A DNA stretch of 64,000 nucleotides from Citrobacter amalonaticus (GTDB lineage: Bacteria > Pseudomonadota > Gammaproteobacteria > Enterobacterales > Enterobacteriaceae): the NCBI RefSeq assembly GCF_002918555.1, contig NZ_PQMB01000001.1:558087-622086 (forward strand), read 5' to 3'. Positions 31,982 through 41,452 of this stretch are shown here, one piece after another. Positions within the stretch are counted from its first letter, which is position 1. The number at the start of each line of letters is the position of its first letter. The translations under genes were made by a program, and so were the position numbers. Under the pieces are notes generated by a model. That model did no database searches and was not told the origin of the DNA. It saw only the letters and a list, made by a program, of their open reading frames with translations.

Positions 31982-33670
31982 TTATGCCGCTTTGCCGACG
32001 ACGTCCTCTTCCGGACGCTTCAGGAAGGCATACGCCAGACCAGCAACCAGCGTACCGGCAACAATCGCCAGCAGATATCCCAGGACCGGGGTAATCGCCC
32101 CAGGGATCAGCAGTACAAACAGACCGCCGTGCGGCGCCATCAGCTTCGCGCCTACCGCCATAGAGATAGCCCCCGTCAGCGCGCCACCGACGATACAGCA
32201 CGGCAGGACACGCATCGGATCACGCGCCGCGAACGGGATAGCCCCTTCGGTAATGAAGCACAGCCCCAGTACCAGCGCGGCTTTGCCCCCCTCCTGCTGC
32301 GCCTTGTCGAATTTACGACGCGCAACCAGAGTGGCCAGGCCCAGCGCCAGCGGTGGCACCATACCTGCCGCCATAATCGCCGCCATCGGCGCATAGGTCT
32401 GGGTACTCAGCAGGCCGACGCCAAACGCATATGCCGCTTTGTTCACCGGGCCGCCCATGTCGGTACACATCATACCGCCGAGAATTGCGCCCAGCAGAAC
32501 CGCATTCGCCGTACCCATTGTTTGCAGCCAGTGGGTCAGCGCTTCCAGGATGCCCGCAACGGGTTTACCGATGAGATAAATCATTGCCAGACCCACCACC
32601 AGACTGGAGATCAGCGGAATGATCAGGATCGGTTTCAGGGCCTCCATACTCTGCGGCAATTTCAGCTTCGTGCTGATCATCTTCGCGACGTAACCGGCAA
32701 GGAAACCGGCGATGATGCCGCCGATAAAGCCAGACCCCGTGCTCACCGCCAGCATACCGCCGATTAGACCAGGCGTCAGGCCAGGACGATCCGCAATGGA
32801 AAAGGCGATATAACCGGCCAGCACGGGCACCATCAGCGCGAAGGCCGAACCGCCGCCAATCTGCATCAGCGCCGCCGCCAGCGTCCCCTCTTCTTTAAAC
32901 GCTTCAATACCAAAAGCGAAGGAGAGCGCGATACACAGACCGCCGGCAACCACCATCGGCAACATGTAGGATACGCCTGTCAGCAAGTGACGATAGGCTC
33001 CCGCACTCTCTTTTTTACCGTCAGCCGTCGCCGTCTGCGCTTTGGCTGAAGGTTGGTACAGCGTCGCTTCAGCCACCGCTTTGTCCAGCTCCTGCGCCGT
33101 TTTCTTCAGCGCCAGGCCCGTTGAGGTGCGGTACATCGGCTTACCGGCAAACTTCGCCAGATCCACTTCAATATCCGCCGCCACAATCACCAGATCCGCT
33201 TCCGCTACCTCTTCCGGGGTGATGGCATTGCCAGCCCCGACGGAACCACGGGTTTCAACTTTCACCCACCATCCGCGTTTTTTCGCTTCGGTTTCAATCG
33301 CTTCAGCCGCCATAAAGGTGTGCGCCACGCCGGTCGGACAGGCGGTTACCGCGACCACGCGTTTTGGCCCCTTGCTGGCGACAGACGCCGCAGCCTGCGG
33401 TGCGCTATAAGGTGTAGCGTGACCTTTCGCTTCGCTGAGGAACAGTTCAGGATGAGCAACCGCACGTGCGATGTCGCCCAGCCAGACTTTTTTCCCCTTC
33501 AGCGCGCTATCGTCAGGAATGGCGTTGCCCAGCACAATGGCCAGCTCCGCGTCATTCGGATTGTCGATGATTTCCAGATTTGCTTTCTGTGCCGCCACGC
33601 CGAGCAGGGTCTTCGCCATGTAGGCGCGAGCCTGGCCGAGGTTAGCGTCAATAATCAGCAGCGTTTTCAT
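31982..33670 (-). CDS. fruA: Fructose-specific PTS enzyme IIB'BC
   Basis: Membrane fructose permease that phosphorylates fructose to fructose 1-phosphate. The 562 residues comprise a degenerate IIB' domain (about 1-100), an active IIB with the phospho-cysteine C111 in TACPTGVAHTFMAAE, and a IIC membrane domain from about 225 to the end. It follows fruK by 16 bases with an AGGAGAGG site and ends the Cra-regulated fruBKA operon. Confidence 0.96.
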   Translation of the reverse strand: MKTLLIIDANLGQARAYMAKTLLGVAAQKANLEIIDNPNDAELAIVLGNAIPDDSALKGKKVWLGDIARAVAHPELFLSEAKGHATPYSAPQAAASVASKGPKRVVAVTACPTGVAHTFMAAEAIETEAKKRGWWVKVETRGSVGAGNAITPEEVAEADLVIVAADIEVDLAKFAGKPMYRTSTGLALKKTAQELDKAVAEATLYQPSAKAQTATADGKKESAGAYRHLLTGVSYMLPMVVAGGLCIALSFAFGIEAFKEEGTLAAALMQIGGGSAFALMVPVLAGYIAFSIADRPGLTPGLIGGMLAVSTGSGFIGGIIAGFLAGYVAKMISTKLKLPQSMEALKPILIIPLISSLVVGLAMIYLIGKPVAGILEALTHWLQTMGTANAVLLGAILGGMMCTDMGGPVNKAAYAFGVGLLSTQTYAPMAAIMAAGMVPPLALGLATLVARRKFDKAQQEGGKAALVLGLCFITEGAIPFAARDPMRVLPCCIVGGALTGAISMAVGAKLMAPHGGLFVLLIPGAITPVLGYLLAIVAGTLVAGLAYAFLKRPEEDVVGKAA

Positions 33671-33686
33671 TATGCCTCTCCTGCTG

Positions 33687-34625
33687 TCAGTTAAACGGTT
33701 TTAAGTCGACGCGCGCCATCATCGCGGCCAACTGAGGACGATCGGTAATGCCGACATTACTCTGGCTCACCGCAAGAGCAGCAACCGCAGTCGCCAGACG
33801 CAAAGTATGTTCACTGGATTCACGCATCAGCAGACCGTAAATCAGACCGCCAACCATAGAGTCCCCCGCGCCTACGGTGCTCACCACATCAACAGAAGGA
33901 GGTTTTGCAAGCCATTCACCCGAAGCGTTGACCCACAGCGCCCCTTCAGCACCCAGCGAAATCACCACGTGGGCAATCCCTTGTTCACGCAGCGCGTGCG
34001 CCGCTTCGATCACATCTTTCATTTCCGGCAGCTTACGACCCGCCCAGATTTCCAGCTCGCGGCGGTTCGGTTTCACCAGCCACGGCGCTGCTTTCAGACC
34101 TGCCACCAGCGCTTCACGGCTACTGTCAAAGATAATACATGGGCACTGACTGCGCAGACGCGTCATCCAGTCGGTAAACGCTTCCGGGCTGACGCCGGTC
34201 GGCAAGCTGCCGCTGACACAGACCATATCGAACTGACCGAGCCAGCTCAGGGAATCATTAACAAAACGCTCCCAGTCAGCAGGCGTAACGTCAAATCCAG
34301 AGAAGTTAAAGTCGGTCACTTCCCCATCTTTTTCAGTCAGCTTGACGTTAATACGGGTACGGCCCTGCACAACCTGAAAACGGTTGGCAATGCCCAGCTC
34401 GCTGAACAACTGCTGGAAACCATCCTGGTTGTCTTTGCCCAGGAAACCGCCAACCGTCACATCGATCCCCAGATCTTTTAGTACTTTAGCAACGTTGATG
34501 CCTTTACCCGCCGCATGCAGACCGGTGGTTTTCACCAGGTTCACTTCGCCGCGTTCAATTTCCGGACAAAAACCCACCAGATCGTAGGCCGGATTCAGGG
34601 TGATAGTTGCAACACGTCTGCTCAT
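33687..34625 (-). CDS. fruK: 1-phosphofructokinase
   Basis: Phosphorylates fructose 1-phosphate to fructose 1,6-bisphosphate. The 312-residue PfkB kinase has AAGKGINVAKVLKDLG and the active-site STVGAGDSMVGGL. The start codon overlaps the fruB stop as TAATG. Fructose 1-phosphate, its substrate, is the inducer of Cra, so FruK activity tunes the operon. Confidence 0.96.
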   Translation of the reverse strand: MSRRVATITLNPAYDLVGFCPEIERGEVNLVKTTGLHAAGKGINVAKVLKDLGIDVTVGGFLGKDNQDGFQQLFSELGIANRFQVVQGRTRINVKLTEKDGEVTDFNFSGFDVTPADWERFVNDSLSWLGQFDMVCVSGSLPTGVSPEAFTDWMTRLRSQCPCIIFDSSREALVAGLKAAPWLVKPNRRELEIWAGRKLPEMKDVIEAAHALREQGIAHVVISLGAEGALWVNASGEWLAKPPSVDVVSTVGAGDSMVGGLIYGLLMRESSEHTLRLATAVAALAVSQSNVGITDRPQLAAMMARVDLKPFN

Positions 34626-35755
34626 TACGCGCCCTCCCCAAGACCGGAAACAATCGCGTCGCCAATGGCTTTCAGCGCCTGTTCAGCATCAGCACCCTGG
34701 GCGGTAAAGCGCAGGCGATGGCCTTTCTTCACGCCCAGCGCCACCACTTTCATCAGGCTACGTCCGTTTGCCGGTTTGCCTGTTCCATCAAGGTTTGTCA
34801 CGGTTATTTCACTGTTAAATTGTTTAATCGTATTGACCAGCATGGTGCCCGGACGGGCATGCAGGCCGTGCTCATTACGCACGACGAACTCAGCGTTCAG
34901 CACATCGTCAGTCAGCGCATCATCACTGGTCAGCAACGCCAGCACGGTAGCGGCATCGGCTTTCAGCAGGCGGTCAGCTTTATTGTCCAGCAGCAGACCG
35001 CTCAGGCGTCTGAGCACCGCAACCGGTTGATCATCATTCATTGCCACGGTGACCAGCATCGCGACCTGCTCGCCTTGTGCATCAAACGCGCTTACCGCAC
35101 GGCTAACCGCAACGGCGCTGCGCAGGTTGCCTGCCGCGCTGTCGTTCAACCAGATCCCCTGGCCCAGATTCATCGGCTGCTCGTTGATCGCTTTAGTGAC
35201 AAACTGAACGTCAACGGCGCCCACTTCTTTCAGACGTGCAGCGTTGTGCGCCTGTAGCGTCACCAGATCGGTGGCGACAACATCCAGCGTCAGCGTCTCG
35301 TTATCCAGCTTCAGCTGTTCGCTCTGTTTCTCACCCATCAGCAAAGCGCGCAGCTCTTCGGCGGTGGTGGCAGATTTCAGCTGTTCAGCGACGGAGTCGT
35401 CGCTCAGCACATGCGTCAGCTGACGTAACAGCCCGAGATGCTCATCGGAGCTGGCAGCAATGCCGATAGCGACATAGGCCACCTGCCCTTCCCCCCAGGT
35501 GACGCCCTGCGGGAACTGAAACACCTGCACGCCGGTCTTAAGCACCTGATCGCGGGTATCGGTCGTTCCGTGCGGAATCGCGATGCCATTGCCGAGAAAG
35601 GTGGATGTCTGCTGCTCGCGCGCCAGCATGCCGTCTACATAGCCATCCGCCACGTTGCCCGCCTGCACTAATGCAGCGGCGACCTGCCGAATAGCCTCTT
35701 CTTTGTTTCCGGCCTGCTCGCCCGGATGAATGTCCTGAACAGATAACTGGAACAT
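34625..35755 (-). CDS. fruB: Fructose PTS diphosphoryl transfer protein (IIA-M-HPr)
   Basis: Passes phosphate from enzyme I to FruA. The 376 residues are an N-terminal IIA domain with active H62 ([11 protein letters not shown]), a central linker domain, and a C-terminal HPr-like domain with H299 ([10 protein letters not shown]). First gene of fruBKA. Two palindromic Cra sites lie just upstream. Confidence 0.97.
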   Translation of the reverse strand: MFQLSVQDIHPGEQAGNKEEAIRQVAAALVQAGNVADGYVDGMLAREQQTSTFLGNGIAIPHGTTDTRDQVLKTGVQVFQFPQGVTWGEGQVAYVAIGIAASSDEHLGLLRQLTHVLSDDSVAEQLKSATTAEELRALLMGEKQSEQLKLDNETLTLDVVATDLVTLQAHNAARLKEVGAVDVQFVTKAINEQPMNLGQGIWLNDSAAGNLRSAVAVSRAVSAFDAQGEQVAMLVTVAMNDDQPVAVLRRLSGLLLDNKADRLLKADAATVLALLTSDDALTDDVLNAEFVVRNEHGLHARPGTMLVNTIKQFNSEITVTNLDGTGKPANGRSLMKVVALGVKKGHRLRFTAQGADAEQALKAIGDAIVSGLGEGA

Positions 35756-35776
35756 GGTTCTCCTCTCTTGCCGAAT

Positions 35777-35788
35777 TGAAACGATTCA
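35777..35788. promoter_or_regulatory. Cra (FruR) operator 1 of fruBKA
   Basis: TGAAACGATTCA, one mismatch to the symmetric Cra site TGAAACGTTTCA, 22 bases before the fruB start. Confidence 0.85.
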
Positions 35789-35843
35789 GCTTCTATGAGA
35801 AAAAATGCGCTGATCTGGGTCATAACTGATAACAAGACAGCGC

Positions 35844-35855
35844 TGAAACGTTTCA
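35844..35855. promoter_or_regulatory. Cra (FruR) operator 2 of fruBKA
   Basis: TGAAACGTTTCA, a perfect Cra palindrome, 67 bp upstream of the first site. The paired arrangement is that of the E. coli fru promoter. Confidence 0.9.
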
Positions 35856-35953
35856 AGAAGTCTTGCTCTTTCTGCTTCAGCACGCAAGGAAAGTCGTAAA
35901 ATTGATTGCAAAACTTAGATGTAAAGCACATTTTTTCTCCGGTAATCCTTCAA

Positions 35954-36002
35954 TGCTGACGCTCTGAAAATCTTCAGCCGTTGAGTTTCAGCAGCGTCAG
36001 CA
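35954..36002. other. 49-bp hairpin between fruB and setB
   Basis: TGCTGACGCTCTGAAA pairs with TTTCAG-C-AGCGTCAGCA, 16 pairs with one bulged C and a 16-base apex. There is no T-tract. It lies midway in the 369-bp divergent gap; the remainder toward setB is AT-rich and holds no other recognised site. Confidence 0.6.
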
Positions 36003-36124
36003 TCCCTGATTAAGCGGAATGAAATACGATTTTGATTTTTCGTGACGATTTTGATTTGGATATCTGTTTATTTTCTGACAAGCAGCGTAAACTCCGCGTC
36101 TCTTCAAATCACTGATATAGAAAC

Positions 36125-37306
36125 ATGCATAACGCCCCCGTTGCCGCTACGCCAAAAACGTTTGACCTGACGTCCACTGCGTTCTTGATCGTCGCATTTC
36201 TCACCGGTATTGCCGGTGCGCTGCAAACGCCAACCCTCAGTCTTTTTCTGACTGACGAGGTACACGCCCGGCCAGGAATGGTGGGGTTCTTCTTTACCGG
36301 TAGCGCGGTGATCGGCATTCTGGTCAGCCAGTTTCTGGCAGGCCGTTCGGATAAAAAAGGCGACCGCAAAAAGCTGATCGTCTTCTGCTGCATCCTGGGG
36401 ATGCTGGCATGCCTCCTGTTCGCATGGAATCGAAACTATTTTATTTTGTTGTTCATTGGCGTCTTCTTGAGTAGCTTCGGCTCAACGGCAAACCCGCAAA
36501 TGTTTGCCCTCGCCCGCGAACATGCCGATCGCACCGGTCGCGAAGCGGTGATGTTCAGCTCAATTCTGCGTGCCCAGGTGTCGCTGGCATGGGTAATTGG
36601 CCCGCCCCTGGCCTACGCGCTGGCCATGGGATTCAGCTTTACGGTGATGTATCTGAGCGCGGCGGTGGCCTTTGTAGTCTGCGGCGTGATGGTGTGGTTC
36701 TTTTTACCCTCCATGCGCAAAGACGTACCGCTTGCCGCCGGAACGACAGAAGCGCCGCGTCGTAACCGTCGCGATACGCTGCTGCTGTTCGCAATCTGCA
36801 CCCTGATGTGGGGCACCAACAGTCTGTACATCATTAACATGCCGCTGTTTATCATCAACGAACTGCATCTGCCGGAAAAACTGGCCGGTGTGATGATGGG
36901 CACCGCTGCCGGACTGGAAATTCCGACCATGCTTATCGCGGGCTATTTTGCGAAGCGTCTGGGTAAACGTCGGTTAATGTGTATTGCCGCAGCCGCCGGG
37001 CTCTGTTTCTATGCTGGTATGCTGTTCGCCCACTCCCCTGCGGTGCTGTTAGGTTTACAGCTGCTGAACGCCATTTACATCGGCATTCTTGGCGGGATTG
37101 GCATGCTTTATTTTCAGGATCTGATGCCCGGTCAGGCAGGCTCAGCCACCACCCTGTATACAAATACGATTCGCGTGGGCTGGATCATCGCCGGAACGCT
37201 GGCTGGTATCGCGGCGGAAATCTGGAGCTATCATGCGGTGTTCTGGTTTGCACTGGTGATGATCGTTGCCACGATGCTCTGTCTGGTACGCATCAAGGAT
37301 GTTTAG
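36125..37306 (+). CDS. setB: Sugar efflux transporter SetB
   Basis: MFS exporter of 393 residues with twelve spans, shown in E. coli to export lactose and glucose analogues. The loop 2-3 motif [14 protein letters not shown] and the SET-family [18 protein letters not shown] are present. It diverges from fruBKA. Its stop codon overlaps the stop of convergent yeiW. Confidence 0.94.
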   Translation: MHNAPVAATPKTFDLTSTAFLIVAFLTGIAGALQTPTLSLFLTDEVHARPGMVGFFFTGSAVIGILVSQFLAGRSDKKGDRKKLIVFCCILGMLACLLFAWNRNYFILLFIGVFLSSFGSTANPQMFALAREHADRTGREAVMFSSILRAQVSLAWVIGPPLAYALAMGFSFTVMYLSAAVAFVVCGVMVWFFLPSMRKDVPLAAGTTEAPRRNRRDTLLLFAICTLMWGTNSLYIINMPLFIINELHLPEKLAGVMMGTAAGLEIPTMLIAGYFAKRLGKRRLMCIAAAAGLCFYAGMLFAHSPAVLLGLQLLNAIYIGILGGIGMLYFQDLMPGQAGSATTLYTNTIRVGWIIAGTLAGIAAEIWSYHAVFWFALVMIVATMLCLVRIKDV

Positions 37307-37557
37307 GGTGCCGTCAGCGCTTCCAGTTCAATAAGATACGTCATCGCCTGCGCTCTCGTCTGTCCGCACATGTCACGGGCTGGCTGTAATCCGGCGCAAA
37401 CCTTCGGGCGAAGCGCGGAGCCAAACAGTTTACAGCGCTGATGCTCGTCAAGCTGAATACACGGCGTATTGGCCGGCTTGCCGCCAGGCATACCGGGGAT
37501 AGGTGTAGAAATAGAAGGGGCGGTGCAACACGCCCCGCAATCCGGACGGCATTCCAT
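37303..37557 (-). CDS. yeiW: YeiW, small cysteine-cluster protein (UPF0153)
   Basis: 84-residue protein with the UPF0153 cysteine pattern: CRPDCGACC at the N-terminus and later single cysteines in TPCIQL, RCKLFG, KVCAGL and DMCGQT, likely a zinc or iron-sulfur site. The ATG at 37557 gives the conserved MECRPDCGA start; longer in-frame readings are not conserved. The last four bases are shared with setB on the other strand. Function unknown. Confidence 0.88.
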   Translation of the reverse strand: MECRPDCGACCTAPSISTPIPGMPGGKPANTPCIQLDEHQRCKLFGSALRPKVCAGLQPARDMCGQTRAQAMTYLIELEALTAP

Positions 37558-37699
37558 AAAGGTATTTTCCTGGTTATTCACCATCGGACTGTAGGGAACG
37601 ATCAGTATACACAAAAGCATCAATTCCGCTTGCCTGAATGACCCGGCGCGAGTAGTTTGACGCGATATTTTAGATAATCTCCACAACAGGATCTTTTCG

Positions 37700-38272
37700 A
37701 TGCCAAGAGCGAACGAAATTAAAAAAGGTATGGTACTGAATTACAACGGCAAACTGCTGATTGTGAAAGATATCGATATTCAGTCGCCAACCGCCCGTGG
37801 TGCCGCAACGCTGTACAAAATGCGTTTTTCTGATGTCCGTACCGGTCTGAAAGTTGAAGAGCGTTTCAAAGGTGACGACATCGTTGACACCGTAACCCTG
37901 AGCCGCCGTGGCGTTGATTTCTCCTATATCGATGGCAACGAATACGTGTTCATGGATAAAGAAGACTATACCCCGTATACCTTCACCAAAGACCAGATTG
38001 AAGAAGAGCTGCTGTTTATTCCTGAAGGCGGAATGCCGGATATGCAGGTACTGACCTGGGACGGCCAGCTGCTGGCGCTGGAGTTGCCGCAAACCGTCGA
38101 TCTGGAGATCGTGGACACTGCACCGGGCATTAAAGGCGCATCCGCCAGTGCGCGCAACAAACCGGCCACCCTGAGCACCGGTCTGGTGATCCTGGTTCCC
38201 GAATACCTGAGCGCCGGTGAGAAAATTCGCATTCACATCGAAGAGCGCCGCTATATGGGCCGCGCAGACTAA
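37700..38272 (+). CDS. yeiP: EF-P-like translation factor YeiP (EfpL)
   Basis: Elongation factor P paralogue of 190 residues with the three-domain beta-barrel layout (KOW-like 1-65, OB 66-127, C-terminal OB). The loop that in EF-P carries the modified lysine reads [12 protein letters not shown], with arginine in its place, as in other YeiP/EfpL proteins. Recent work assigns it to relieving ribosome stalls at proline-containing motifs. The gene is followed by a clear terminator. Confidence 0.95.
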   Translation: MPRANEIKKGMVLNYNGKLLIVKDIDIQSPTARGAATLYKMRFSDVRTGLKVEERFKGDDIVDTVTLSRRGVDFSYIDGNEYVFMDKEDYTPYTFTKDQIEEELLFIPEGGMPDMQVLTWDGQLLALELPQTVDLEIVDTAPGIKGASASARNKPATLSTGLVILVPEYLSAGEKIRIHIEERRYMGRAD

Positions 38273-38294
38273 CTTTTCTGCTGCGACACCGGTG

Positions 38295-38327
38295 AAAAGG
38301 GACAGCATTTGCTGTCCCTTTGTTATT
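38295..38327 (+). terminator. yeiP terminator (also faces torD)
   Basis: AAAAGGGACAGC-ATTT-GCTGTCCCTTT, with A and T tracts on opposite sides, so it can serve both convergent genes. Confidence 0.85.
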
Positions 38328-38328
38328 T

Positions 38329-38961
38329 TCAGCCCAGGCTGCTGAGGTAAAAATCATCCACCAACAGAGATTCCAGATACAGCTCATCCTCACGCATAAA
38401 ATGCGTTATGACGTTAACCGCCTGAGGATAAACCCCCTCTTCGTCCCGGTGTAAACAACTTTCCCGTAGCAGGGGTGCCCAGCACATAATGTGATGATGC
38501 AAAAAGTAATATTGCGCCGACAGCGTCTCCTTTTTGGCAACCATTCTCGCCATCAGTGCCAGCTGTACAGCAATATGGTCGACAGGCTCATTGTTCTGCG
38601 GTGTCAGCCCATACTCGACTAACAGCACATTCATTTCCCTGCGTTCTTCAGGCGCCGTCGTATGCGGATAATGCCCCGCATAGGGAGAAACGCCGCCGGG
38701 AGGTGCCAGCAAAAACAACGAGGCATAATCCGCCGCCAGCTCCAGCTGTCGGCTTTCACGGCGCAGCGCCCGAACGAGACTACGTTCCAGGTTTTTGACA
38801 TCAACGGACAGCCCTGGGATAGCCGTCAGCGACGCCAGCCACTTTCGGCTTTCCCCACTTTCCAGGCGGGTGAGCTGCTCCTCGTCCAGCTCGCGGAACA
38901 GCAGTTGCGAAAACCACTGGTACACCGCCGCCCGCTGTTGATGAATGTGATTATGCTGCAC
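38329..38961 (-). CDS. torD: TorA-specific chaperone TorD
   Basis: Cytoplasmic chaperone that binds apo-TorA and its Tat signal and helps insert the molybdenum cofactor. The 210-residue all-helical protein has family features: YQWFSQLLFREL at the N-terminus, YASLFLLAPPGGVSPYAGHYPH, a DHIAVQLALMARMV segment, and the later HHHIMCWAPL. Its start overlaps the torA end by 11 bases. Slightly longer than E. coli TorD (199). Confidence 0.9.
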   Translation of the reverse strand: MQHNHIHQQRAAVYQWFSQLLFRELDEEQLTRLESGESRKWLASLTAIPGLSVDVKNLERSLVRALRRESRQLELAADYASLFLLAPPGGVSPYAGHYPHTTAPEERREMNVLLVEYGLTPQNNEPVDHIAVQLALMARMVAKKETLSAQYYFLHHHIMCWAPLLRESCLHRDEEGVYPQAVNVITHFMREDELYLESLLVDDFYLSSLG

Positions 38962-41449
38962 TTGCCCCCTCCTCTTTCACAACCTCCGGCCCGCCGAAGC
39001 CCGTGACCTGCGGGGCATTCTCCTGGTACCGCTCTACCTCGACCAGCACCGTATGCGCTGAAGGCCCCTGCGCCAGTTGTGATGTCCCGATATCCGCACT
39101 CAGCACATTCGGATCGCCATAAGTGCATAATGTGCCCGCTTTCCCGCCTTCCTGCGGCGAATACCACGCGCCTTCGTGAATCCGGACGACGCCAGGCGCG
39201 TAATCCAGACTGATCGCCACCCCTGCCAGCACCTGGCCTCTGGCGTTAAACACGCGCGCGATATCCCCGGCTTTCAGGCCACGTGCGCGGGCATCCGACT
39301 CGCTCATGTACAGCGGCTCTCTTCCTGCCACCACCCAGGTGTTGCGAAACGCATCGCTGGAGCAGAGCTGGGAGTGCAGACGCTTATCCGGATGGCAGGA
39401 CTGCAGATGCAGTGGATACTTATCTTCCTTGCCAGAATGACTGCGCTCAAACGGCTCCATCCACACCGGATGTCCGGGACAGTCCTGATACTGGAAGCCC
39501 GCGATGGTTTTGCTGTAAATTTCAATCAGACCAGAGGGTGTTCCTAACGGATTGATATCCGGCTGCTCGCGAAATTCTCCGTGACGCACCCACGGCTTCC
39601 CGGCAGGATATTCAATGTATCCTTCGCCCTGCCAGAAGCTCTCGAAGTTCGGCATACTCACGCCAAGGGACGCTCCCGTTTTCGCGCCCTCATCATAAAT
39701 GGCTTTTATCCACTGCATTTCATCCCGCTTTTCGCGGTATGCCTCTTCCTGACCAAAGCGTTTGCACAGACCGGCAAAGACATCAAAATCATGTCGCGCC
39801 TCAAACTGCGGTTTAACCACCTGACGTATCGCCATCAGCCCTTTATTCGAGTGTGTACCGAACTGCTCAACGTCATTACGCTCAAAGCGCGTGGTCACCG
39901 GCAGGACGATATCTGCAAAACGACAGGATGCTGTCCACTGATGATCCAGAACCACCACGGTTTCCAGCTTCTTCCACGCCTCGATCATCCGGTTACGATC
40001 CTGCTGGGCATGGAACGGATTGGCGGCGCTGAAAATCGCCATTTTAATATCAGGGAAAGTTAATGTTTCACCGTTGAAAGCGATCTTTTTGCCTGGCGCC
40101 AGCAGGCAATCGATCATCCGCGAGGTAGGAATATGCTCTGAAGCGCCGCGGAAATCCGCTTTGTATTTAGCGGCCGGGGGGTTGTTGATGCTCCCGAGGC
40201 CGGACAGGACGGGACCGGCAGAGGTGACCGTCCCGCCCCCGTTATAGTGCCAGCCAAAGCCCACACCGCCGCCAGGCAGACCAATTTGTCCGGTCATGCA
40301 GGCCAGCACCACCAGCATCCACGGATATTGTTCGCCATGGTGCATACGCTGCACGCACCAGCCGCCCATAAATTGCGTGCGCCCCTTCACCAGCAGGCGG
40401 GCAAAATCGCGGATTTGTTCCGCCGTCAGACCGCAGATTTCCGCCGCCCATTCGGCATTTTTCGGCTGCTTGTCGCTTTCTCCAAGCAGATACGGCAAAA
40501 ACTGTTCAAAGCCCACGGTATAATCGTTAATGAACGCCACGTCGTACAGTTTTTCTTCGTACAGGGTATGCGCCAGCGCCAGCAATAACGCGACATCGGT
40601 TTGTGGACGCAGCGCCAGCTGCTCACAGCCAAGATAGTTTTGCGACTTGCTACGCACTGGATCGACGCTGATAACGCGCATCTTACCCTGCGCAACCGCC
40701 TCTTTAATCTGCTGCCAGTAGCCAAACGCATCGTGATCGGGAACCAGGAACTCGATCTGCAGATTCTTGATCGGATCGCAGCCCCACAGCACGATGGTTT
40801 GGGTATTTTCGATAACCAGCGGGAGCGACGTTTGCTGTTCATAGACTTCAAGCGACCCTATTACGTGAGGCAAAATCACCTGCGCCGCGGCTGCCGAGTA
40901 GTCGCCGACGGTCGTCACATAGCTACCGTGCAAGCCGAGTCCCCGATCCATCGCGCCGCCGGCCTTATGATATTTGCCAACGATTTGCCAGTCCGCCAGC
41001 CCGGTAAAGACGCCTGAAGATCCGCAGGTCTTTTGTACACGCTCCAGCTCTTCATAGAACAGATCCAACGCCTGATCCCAGCTCACACGGACAAAGCGGT
41101 TATCGCCGCGCTGGTTGCGATCTGACTTTTCACGCTTGCGCAGCCAGTCCAGCCGCACCATCGGGTAGCGCACGCGCGATGGGTTATAGACCACCTCCCG
41201 AACGGCATTGAGCATATCGCAGGGGTATTTATCGTGTTTGAAAGGGCGGGTATCGACCCATTCACCGTTCACGACTTTGGCTTCAAAAGCGCCAAAGTGC
41301 GAGCCTGACTGGATCCATTGCTCCGGGTTTTCACCTGCTGCCCAGACCTTTGAGATCAGTGGATTCGGCCCTAAAGCGCTGGCGGCACCGACTGCCAGCA
41401 TTCCGCTTAAAAACCGTCGACGTGACGGATTAAAATCATGAATATCCAT
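38951..41449 (-). CDS. torA: Periplasmic molybdopterin N-/S-oxide reductase, TorA-like
   Basis: Terminal reductase for trimethylamine N-oxide in anaerobic respiration. The 832 residues begin with a Tat signal SRRRFLSG (9-16). Conserved blocks are RYPMVRLDWLRKR, QRGDNRFVRVSWDQALD, the molybdenum-ligand serine S185 in GDYSAAAAQ, and the C-terminal AQGPSAHTVLVE. There is no N-terminal iron-sulfur cysteine motif, as in the DMSO/TMAO reductase type III group. It starts three bases after torC. TMAO is the expected substrate from similarity to TorA; biotin or methionine sulfoxide are alternatives. Confidence 0.9.
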   Translation of the reverse strand: MDIHDFNPSRRRFLSGMLAVGAASALGPNPLISKVWAAGENPEQWIQSGSHFGAFEAKVVNGEWVDTRPFKHDKYPCDMLNAVREVVYNPSRVRYPMVRLDWLRKREKSDRNQRGDNRFVRVSWDQALDLFYEELERVQKTCGSSGVFTGLADWQIVGKYHKAGGAMDRGLGLHGSYVTTVGDYSAAAAQVILPHVIGSLEVYEQQTSLPLVIENTQTIVLWGCDPIKNLQIEFLVPDHDAFGYWQQIKEAVAQGKMRVISVDPVRSKSQNYLGCEQLALRPQTDVALLLALAHTLYEEKLYDVAFINDYTVGFEQFLPYLLGESDKQPKNAEWAAEICGLTAEQIRDFARLLVKGRTQFMGGWCVQRMHHGEQYPWMLVVLACMTGQIGLPGGGVGFGWHYNGGGTVTSAGPVLSGLGSINNPPAAKYKADFRGASEHIPTSRMIDCLLAPGKKIAFNGETLTFPDIKMAIFSAANPFHAQQDRNRMIEAWKKLETVVVLDHQWTASCRFADIVLPVTTRFERNDVEQFGTHSNKGLMAIRQVVKPQFEARHDFDVFAGLCKRFGQEEAYREKRDEMQWIKAIYDEGAKTGASLGVSMPNFESFWQGEGYIEYPAGKPWVRHGEFREQPDINPLGTPSGLIEIYSKTIAGFQYQDCPGHPVWMEPFERSHSGKEDKYPLHLQSCHPDKRLHSQLCSSDAFRNTWVVAGREPLYMSESDARARGLKAGDIARVFNARGQVLAGVAISLDYAPGVVRIHEGAWYSPQEGGKAGTLCTYGDPNVLSADIGTSQLAQGPSAHTVLVEVERYQENAPQVTGFGGPEVVKEEGASAA

Positions 41450-41452
41450 AAA

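Noticed and set aside
31856-32767. 303-residue plus-strand reading frame over fruA
   Set aside because: Low-complexity Arg/Gln/His composition, antisense to the FruA IIC region; a shadow of a conserved gene.
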